Positions 57,922 to 64,000 of a stretch of DNA of 64,000 nt are shown piece by piece; position 1 is the first letter of the stretch; each line of letters starts with the position of its first letter. The notes beneath the pieces were generated by a model that saw only the letters and a list, made by a program, of their open reading frames with translations, was not told where the DNA came from and ran no database searches. Source of the DNA: Hypericum androsaemum (taxonomy: Eukaryota; Streptophyta; Magnoliopsida; Malpighiales; Hypericaceae); contig OZ023181.1 in NCBI GenBank assembly GCA_963995505.1, positions 13,078,221 to 13,142,220 of the forward strand, written 5' to 3'. Made by a program: the position numbers and the translations under genes.

Positions 57922-58598
57922 TTAAGAAGGATCTGTTGGAGGCGGCATCAACCGTGCCCCTTGTTGTCCAAGAGCAAAGTAAAATGTTTGGAGTAAAGAC
58001 TCCTCCGTCAAGTTATGGTGTGGACAACTCCTTTGCAATCCTTTGAATCTCTCCCAAGCTTCACTCAAAGACTCATTCTCAATTTGTTGAAAGTTGTTGA
58101 TCTCCTTCACGAGCCTATTCATCTTTGAGAAGGGAAAGTACTTTTCAAGGAAGGCACTTGCTAGCTCCTCCCACGTGGCTATCGATGTCCCGACCAATTG
58201 CTTGTACCAAATCTTGGCCTTGTCTTGCAAAGTGAATGGGAACAACCTAAGTTTCACGGCATCATCGGAAGCTCCATTGTACTTGCATGTGTCGGCTATC
58301 TCCAAAAAGTTAGCAATATGGTCGTTGGGGTCTTCATTCGGCAACCATAAAATTGGACCAAAGATTTGAGCATGTGTATCACGGCCGGCTTGATCTCGAA
58401 GTTGTTAGCTTGGATATTTGGCCTAGGGACTCCGGACATTGCCCCTCTCAAGGTGGGCCTAGCATAGTCCATGAGAGATCTTCGCGGAACTCCAACTCCT
58501 TGCGCATCGCCTTCCAGAGCTCCTTGTGGAGCTTCTTGCACATGAGGTTGTTGATTCGTCCTTGCTTGTGTCGCAATACCCTTTCCAAGTATCCAATG
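57922..58598 (-). pseudogene. Element 2 gag N-terminal and capsid region, frameshifted
   Basis: Gag homology in two registers on the - strand. The upstream part (58,541 to about 58,345) contains NNFEIKPAVIHML, typical of the Athila/Tat gag start. The second (58,344-57,922) carries LPNEDPNDHIANFLEIAD, then LFPFTLQDKAKIWY and FLEKYFPFSKMN, the retrotransposon gag domain. The register changes near 58,343-58,350, consistent with one lost base, and again at the C-run 57,957-57,960, where the frame jumps to that of the 55,547-57,892 feature. An in-frame stop at about 58,599 lies upstream, and no clear ATG was found. Two frameshifts mean no full-length gag can be made. Confidence 0.85.
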
Positions 58599-58766
58599 TC
58601 AACGTCTACTCCGATCGGAATGTGGTGCGTTGAGCGAGTTGAGCGCATGCGACAAACGAGTACCTTGTAAGACAAACAACAAAAGCACTAAGTAACAGTA
58701 ACCAAGTAAACAAAAAAAAATATCCCAATCCAAGTTCGTAAGCCAAATTAAGCGTCTAGTACTTAA
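58599..58766 (-). other. Element 2 short leader between primer site and gag
   Basis: About 170 bp of AT-rich sequence between the primer site and the first recognisable gag codons. No motif beyond the primer site is evident. Confidence 0.6.
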
Positions 58767-58784
58767 TCCCTGGCAACGGCGCCA
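58767..58784 (-). other. Primer binding site, Asp-tRNA type
   Basis: On the - strand TGGCGCCGTTGCCAGGGA begins two bases inside the 5' LTR end. It agrees with the 3' end of plant aspartate tRNA except at one position, as is usual for Athila elements. Confidence 0.85.
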
Positions 58785-58786
58785 AT

Positions 58787-60256
58787 TGAAAGGAAGGATT
58801 TTCACCCCTCTTGCAATAATGAGTAAGTAAGGGATTGTCATCCCACAAGGACTAAGCTAGGCCGCAAACTCGACTCTACCACTAGTTTAGGACTATAAGA
58901 AATGGAGGTGTCAATTCCAAACACAATATGCTACTAGAAATAAAATTGTAACTAAACAAGGTGATGGTTTAAACACTGAAAACAAGAGTGAGCTTGGTAC
59001 CAATGACAACCTAAATAACCAAATGGCTTATGGGGTTTATTAAGTTCATTATATGGTCCGGATGTTTCAAAGGCAACTAATCAACGCTCTCGCGACAAAC
59101 TAGTCTAAATTGATTCTTAACTAGACTTAGAACTAACCACGCTCTCGCGACAAATTAGCCATCTAATCTAACTAATCACCAACTATAATCACCATCCTTT
59201 GGACAACTAGTCACCTAAGGTGATCTCTCATCAATAGGTTTCTACTCAACTAGTTAAATGGTCCGTTAATCCTAACCCCTCTCGGCGATTAACATTAACT
59301 TAGTTCATAATCAAGGTGATCAATCTAGATCAAGCATTAAGCTCATTAACTAGTACACATACCTAGGCATATTAACCCCCTAAACCATTGGCTAAGTAGG
59401 TGCCATCAAGGCACCAAACTCACTAATCAACTACTCACACATATTCACCAAACAACTCAACACATCCATTGAACAAAGCAAGCAAAGCAAGAACATTAAA
59501 AGAGAGAGTAAGAGAAAGCTCAAGATGGTCTTCAAGCATCCAATATTCTTCCTTTAAGTTCCCTACACAAGCTTCAACAATGGCTTCCTAGATCCAACAA
59601 TGGAGAGCCAAGCTTTTTCTCCAAAGAAGAGAAAGTTAGTGGGGGAGTTGGTGAGTATTTTTAGCAAAATATCTAATTTTTCTCTAAAGGAAAGCCAAGC
59701 AAAGACTTTTATACAAGATTTTCCCCCCAAAATGTCTCAGCCACGAAATTGCAATTAAAGCCCAAAATGGGCCCAAAATAAGTCTTCAAATTCGGCCCAC
59801 TTGTGATGAAATCTTGACAGAATTGGACCACGAAATTGAATCCCGGTTTCTCCCCTCTTAGACTCCGAATTTGAAGAAGACCATTAGATACAAAGTTGTA
59901 CCCCGGATGTCTTCTTTCCAGAGCCATCTCACTCGTCTCCATCGGACTTCGGATGAGAAAGTTATCAGTATTGGAGTCGCAAGAGGTCCACCTCCCCCAC
60001 GACTTCGAGGTCTCGATTAAGCGTCCTTCCTCCTGGCAAATCAAATTGCATACGATGACCCAAGGTGACTTCACTTCCTCCACTTCACCTCACCAAATCT
60101 CCCAGCATGAAGAAAACACAACAAAAACATAAGACTACACTAAAACAAACAATGCACGATAAATGACATTACGACAATGAAGAACAAACAAAAGCAATAG
60201 AAACAATGGTAAATCTGCTCTAAAATAAATACAAAAGATGAGTGTTTTCACACTCA
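58787..60256 (-). repeat. Element 2 5' LTR (1,470 bp, complete)
   Basis: Full-length LTR on the right side, read leftward. It contains the 530 bp missing from the other LTR (58,949-59,478), an AT-rich non-coding stretch with a repeated CTCTCGCGACAAA motif (about 59,088 and 59,142). A - strand TATAAAA box at 59,707-59,713 could drive transcription toward gag. The outer end is CACTCA against satellite TTACC. Confidence 0.92.
59707..59713 (-). promoter_or_regulatory. TATA box of the element 2 5' LTR
   Basis: TATAAAA on the - strand within CTTGTATAAAAGTC, about 540 bp from the LTR's outer end and also kept in the other LTR. It is a candidate polymerase II promoter; transcription start and activity are unknown. 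Confidence 0.6.
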
Positions 60257-63200
60257 TTACCTTATCTTGTCTTTTCTTGACTTATCTTGCCTTTTCTTAT
60301 CTTATCTTACCTTTTCCTTGTGTTTCTAGCCTTTTCTTATGTATCTCGCCTTTTATTTCCTTATCTTGCCTTTTCTTATCTTATCTTACCTTTTCCTTGT
60401 GTTTCTAGCCTTTTCTTATGTATCTCGCCTTTTATTTCCTTATCTTGCCTTTTCCTTGCCTTTTCTTGCCTTATCATGCCTTTTCTTTCCACCTCTTGCC
60501 TTTTCCTTGCCATTTCTTGCCCTATCTTGCCTTTTCTTGTCTTTTCGTGCCCTTATCTTGCCTTATCTTGCCATTTACTTGTCTTTTCTTGCCTTATCTT
60601 ACCTTTTCCTTGCATTTTCTTTGCCTTTCCCTACCTTATCTTGCTTTTTCTTTCCTTTTATTATCTTTTTTGCCTTTTCTTGCCTTTTCTTTCTATATCT
60701 TGTTTCTTCCTTGCCTTTTCTAGCCTTTTCTTGCCATTTCTTTCCTTTTCCTTGCCTTTTCTTGCCTTTTCTTGCCTTGTCTTGTCTTTTCTTGCCTTAT
60801 CTTGCCTTTTCTTTCCTTATCTTGCCTTTCCTTTCCTTTCCTTACCTTTTCCTTGCCTTTTCTTGCCTTTTCTCGCCTTATCTTTCCTTTCCTTGCCTTT
60901 TCTTACATTTTTTTGTCTTATCTTGCCTTTTCCTTGCCATTTCATGCCTTTTCTTTAATTATCTTGCATTTTCTTTCATTTTCTTAACTTTTCTTGCCTT
61001 TTCTTGCCTTATCTTGACTTTATTTTCCTTATCTTGCCTTTTCCTTGCCGTTTCATGCCTTATTTTGCCATTTCCTTTCTTTTCTTGCCTTTTATTGCCT
61101 TGTCTTGCCTTGTCTTGCCTTTTCTTGACTTATCTTACCTTGTCTTTCCTTTTCTTGCCTTTTCGTACCTTATCATGCCTTTTCTTTCCTTATCTTGCCT
61201 TTTCTTTCCTTACCTTGCCTTTTCCTTGCCTTTTCTTACCTTTTCTTGCCTTATCTTGCCTTTTCTTGACTTATCTTGCCTTTTCTTTCCTTATCTTTCA
61301 TGTTCCTTGAGTTTCTTGCCTTTTCTTGCGTGAGAGCCTTTTCATTCCTTATCTTGCCTTTTCCTTGCCTTATCATGCCTTTTCTTTCCTTCTCTTGCCT
61401 TTTCCTTGCCATTTCTTGCTTTTTCTTGCCTTTTCTTGCCCTATCCTGCCTTTTCTTTCCTTATCTTGCCTTTTCTTGCCCTATCTTGCCTTTTCTTATC
61501 TGTTTTGGCCTTGTCTTGCCTTATCTTCCATTTTCTTACCGTATCTTACTTTTTTTTGTCTTTTTTTGCCTTATCTTTCCTTATCTTGCCTTTTCCTTGC
61601 CTTTTCTTTACTTTTATTATCTTTTCTTGCCTTTTCTTGCCTATCTTATTTTTTCCTTGCATTTTCTAGCCTTTTCTTTCCTTTTCCTTGCCTTTTCTTG
61701 CTTTATCTTACCTTTTCTTTCCTTATCTTGCCTTTTCCTTGCCTTTTCTTGCCTTATCTTGCCTTTTCTTTCCTTACCATGCCCTTTCCTTGCCTTTTCT
61801 TACCTTTTCTTGCCTTTTCTTCTCTTATCTTGTCATATCTTGCATTTTCTTTGCCCTTTCTTGCCTTTTCTTTCCTTATCTTACATTTTATTACCTTTTC
61901 TTAACTTGTCTTACCGTATCTTGTCTTTTGTTTCCTTATCTTGCATTTTCCTTGCCATTTCTTTCCTTTCCTTGTCTTATCTTGCCTTCCTTGCTTTTTC
62001 TTGTCTTTTCTTGCCTTTCCTTTCCTTATCTTGCCTTTTCATTGCCATTTCATGCCTTTTCTTTTCTTTTCCTTGCCTTTTCATACATTTTTCTTGCCTT
62101 TTCTTACCTCATCTTGCCTTATCTTACATTATCTTACCTTTTCATGCATTTTTTTCCCTATCTTGCCTTTCCTTTCCTTATTTTGTCTTTTCCTTGCCTT
62201 TTCTTATCATTTCTTCCCTTATATTGCTTTTTTATCCCTTTTCTTTCCTTTTCTTGCCTTATCTCGCCTTATCTTGCCTTTTATTGCATTTTCTTTCCTT
62301 AACTTTCCTTTTAATTGCCTTTTCTTGCCTTTTCTTGCCTTTTTATTTCCTTTAGTTTCCATATCTTGCCATTAGCCTACATTTTCTTGCCTTTTCTTGC
62401 CTTTTCCTTGCCTTTCCTTACCTTTTCTTTCATTTTCTTGCCTTTTCTTGACTTATCTTGCCTTGTCTTTCCTTATCTTGACTTTTCCTAGTCTTTTCTT
62501 GCCTTTTCTTATCTTTTTTGGCCTTGTCTTGCCATATCTTGCCTTTTCTTAGCTTATCTTACTTTTTCATGCCTTTCCTTGCCTTATCTTCCCTTATCTT
62601 GCCTTTTCCTTGCCTTTTCTTGCCTTTTATTGTCTTTTCTTGCGTTTTCTTTCCATATCTTCCTTTTTTTGCCTTTTTTCCTTGCCTTTTCTAGCCTTTT
62701 CTTTCCTTTTCCTTGCCTTTTCTTACCTTTTCTTGCCTTTTCTTTTCTTATTTTGTCTTATCTTGCATTTTCTTTGCCATTTCTTGCCTTTTCTTTCCTT
62801 ATTTTGCATTTTCAAGCCTTTTCTTTACTTGTCTTGCCTTTTCTTGCCTTATCTTGCCTTTTATTTCCTTATCTTGCCTTTTTCTTGCCGTTTCTAGCCT
62901 TATCTCGCCGTTTCTTGCCTTTTTTACCATTTCCTTGCCTTTTCTTGCTTTTCTTGCCTTGTCTTGCCTATCTTGCTTTTTTTGGACTTATCTTGCCTTA
63001 TCATGCCTTTCCTTTCCTTATCTTGCCTTTTCTTACCTTTTCCTTGCTTTTTCTTATCTTTTGTGGACTTATCTTGTCTTTTCTTGCCTTTTTCTTCCTT
63101 AACTTTCTTTTTCCTTTCCATTTCTTGCCTTTTCCTTCCTTTTCTTTCCTTTTCGTTGCCTTTTCCTACCTTTTCTTTGTCATTTCTTGCCTAATCTTGC

Positions 63201-64000
63201 CTTATCTTTCCTTATCTTGCCTTTTCATGCATTTTCTTTCCTTTTCTTGCCTATTCTTTTATTTTCTTGCCTTAATTTGCCTTTCCTTTCCTTTTCTTTC
63301 CTTATCTTGCCTTTTCCTTGCCTTTTCTTGCCACTCCTTGCCCTTTCTTATCTTTCCTTTTCCCTGCCTTTTCTTGCCTTTTCATGCCTTTTCTTGCATT
63401 TTTTCCCTTATATTGCCTTTTTATCACTTTTCTTTTCTTTTCTTGCCTTATCTTGTCTTTTATTGCCTTTTCTTTCCTTATCTTGCCTTCTATTGTCTTT
63501 TCTTACCTTAATTAGCGTTTTCTTAACTTTTCTTGCCTTATCTTGCCCTTAACCTGCCTTTTCTTGCCTTGTCTTGTCTTATTTTGCCTTATCTTGCCTT
63601 ATCTTTTCTTATCTTGCCTTTTCCTTGCCTTTCCTTACCTTTTCTTTCCTTTTCTTGCCTTTTCTTGCCTTATCATGCCTTATCTTGCCTTGTCTTTCCT
63701 TATCTTGCCTTTTCTTTCCTTTTCTTATCTTTTTTTGCCTTGTCTTGCATTGTCTTGCCTTATCTTGCCTTAACTTTTCTTTTCTTGCCTAATCTTGCTT
63801 TTTCTTGCCTTTTCTTCCCTTATCTTGCCTTTTCCTTGCCTTTCCTTGCCATATCTTGCTGTTTCTTTCCTTTTCTTGCCTTTTATTATCTTTTATTGCC
63901 TTTTCTTGCCTTTTCTTTCCATATCTTATTTTTTTCCTTACCTTTTGTTGCCATTTCTTTTCTTTTCCTTTCCTTTTCTTGCCTTTTCTTGCCTTATCTT
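60257..64000 (+). repeat. Decameric satellite array, right segment
   Basis: Same decamer and same + strand polarity as the rest. A perfect-looking 79-bp duplication lies next to element 2 (CTTTTCCTTGTGTTTCTAGC at about 60,311 and 60,390). About 60.9-61.2 kb resembles block G. About 62.3-63.7 kb resembles block F at 32.4-33.7 kb. The array continues past the window edge. No gene is seen. Confidence 0.96.
62300..63700 (+). repeat. Satellite block F, distal copy
   Basis: Shares with about 32.4-33.7 kb the order of CTTATCTTTTTTGGCC, GGACTTATCTTGTC, TTCTTCCTTAACTTTC, GCCACTCCTTGCCC and GCCCTTAACC variants, at offsets between 29.86 and 30.0 kb. Removing the two retroelements would bring the copies to about 15 kb apart. 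Differences are whole-decamer indels and point changes. Confidence 0.7.

Larger units (their letters stand above)
52274..60256 (-). mobile_element. Element 2: decayed Athila-like Ty3/gypsy element with pol core deleted
   Basis: A 7,983-bp element on the - strand. Seen directly: LTRs with TGAGTG...TTTCA ends (5' LTR on the right, 1,470 bp; 3' LTR on the left, 941 bp), a tRNA-Asp type primer site, gag remnants, a DLGAS protease, an integrase C-terminal module, and a polypurine tract. RT, RNase H and the integrase core are absent. Shared LTR sequence differs at about 21 substitutions and one single-base gap over about 940 bases (near 2.2%), so it is roughly twice as old as element 1 at the same rate. 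The Athila assignment rests on the primer site, protease type and polypurine region. No clear 5-bp target duplication is visible: the left flank ends CCTTA and the right begins TTACC. Confidence 0.9.

Noticed and set aside
1..64000. Telomeric repeat, CRISPR array or rRNA/tRNA gene
   Set aside because: No TTTAGGG runs, no repeat-spacer pattern with unique spacers, and no rRNA or tRNA fold was seen. The tRNA-like matches are the two primer binding sites only.

Overview
The window looks like plant heterochromatin, most likely from a dicot; the species cannot be read from it. About 49 kb of the 64 kb (77%) is one strand-asymmetric, pyrimidine-rich satellite. Its basic unit is a decamer near CTTGCCTTTT or CTTGCCTTAT, mixed with 11-bp versions (one extra C) and single-base variants. 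Every copy has the same polarity: pyrimidines lie on the + strand throughout. The unit almost lacks TAA, TAG and TGA on the + strand, so all three + frames stay open for hundreds of codons and give Leu/Phe/Ser/Cys/Pro-rich frames with a 10-residue period. I treat none of these as genes. No host gene, tRNA, rRNA, CRISPR or telomeric repeat was found.

The decamers form larger blocks. Positions 1-3,767 and about 15.2-22.1 kb carry a 1.1-1.46 kb higher-order unit. Positions 3,768-5,617 recur at about 22,115-23,955. About 5,393-8,160 is repeated at 8,280-11,050 (offset about 2,886). Positions 24,491-27,554 and 27,555-30,620 are near-identical 3,065-bp tandem copies. Further families fill 30.6-40.8 kb, and related units return at 47.5-52.3 and 60.3-64.0 kb.

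Two LTR retrotransposons interrupt the array. Element 1 (40,763-47,530, + strand) is a nearly intact Ty3/gypsy chromovirus, probably of the CRM (centromeric retrotransposon) lineage. It has 804/805-bp LTRs about 1.1% diverged, a 5-bp target duplication (CTTAT), an initiator-Met tRNA primer site, a polypurine tract, and a gag-pol frame broken once by TAG between RT and RNase H. The frame runs 72 codons into the 3' LTR. A satellite copy at about 49.46 kb preserves the exact empty site.

Element 2 (52,274-60,256, - strand) is an older, decayed Athila-like element. Its LTRs are 1,470 and 941 bp (a 530-bp deletion in one) and it has a tRNA-Asp type primer site. Gag carries two frameshifts. A long open frame joins the gag end and protease directly to the integrase C-terminus, with RT, RNase H and the integrase core missing. 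Its 3' region holds two copies of a hairpin plus polypurine-tract module whose stems differ by compensatory changes.

The working interpretation is a (peri)centromeric satellite that grows by unequal exchange in 1-3 kb units and has taken two retroelement insertions. Centromere function is inferred only from repeat type and the CRM-like insertion.
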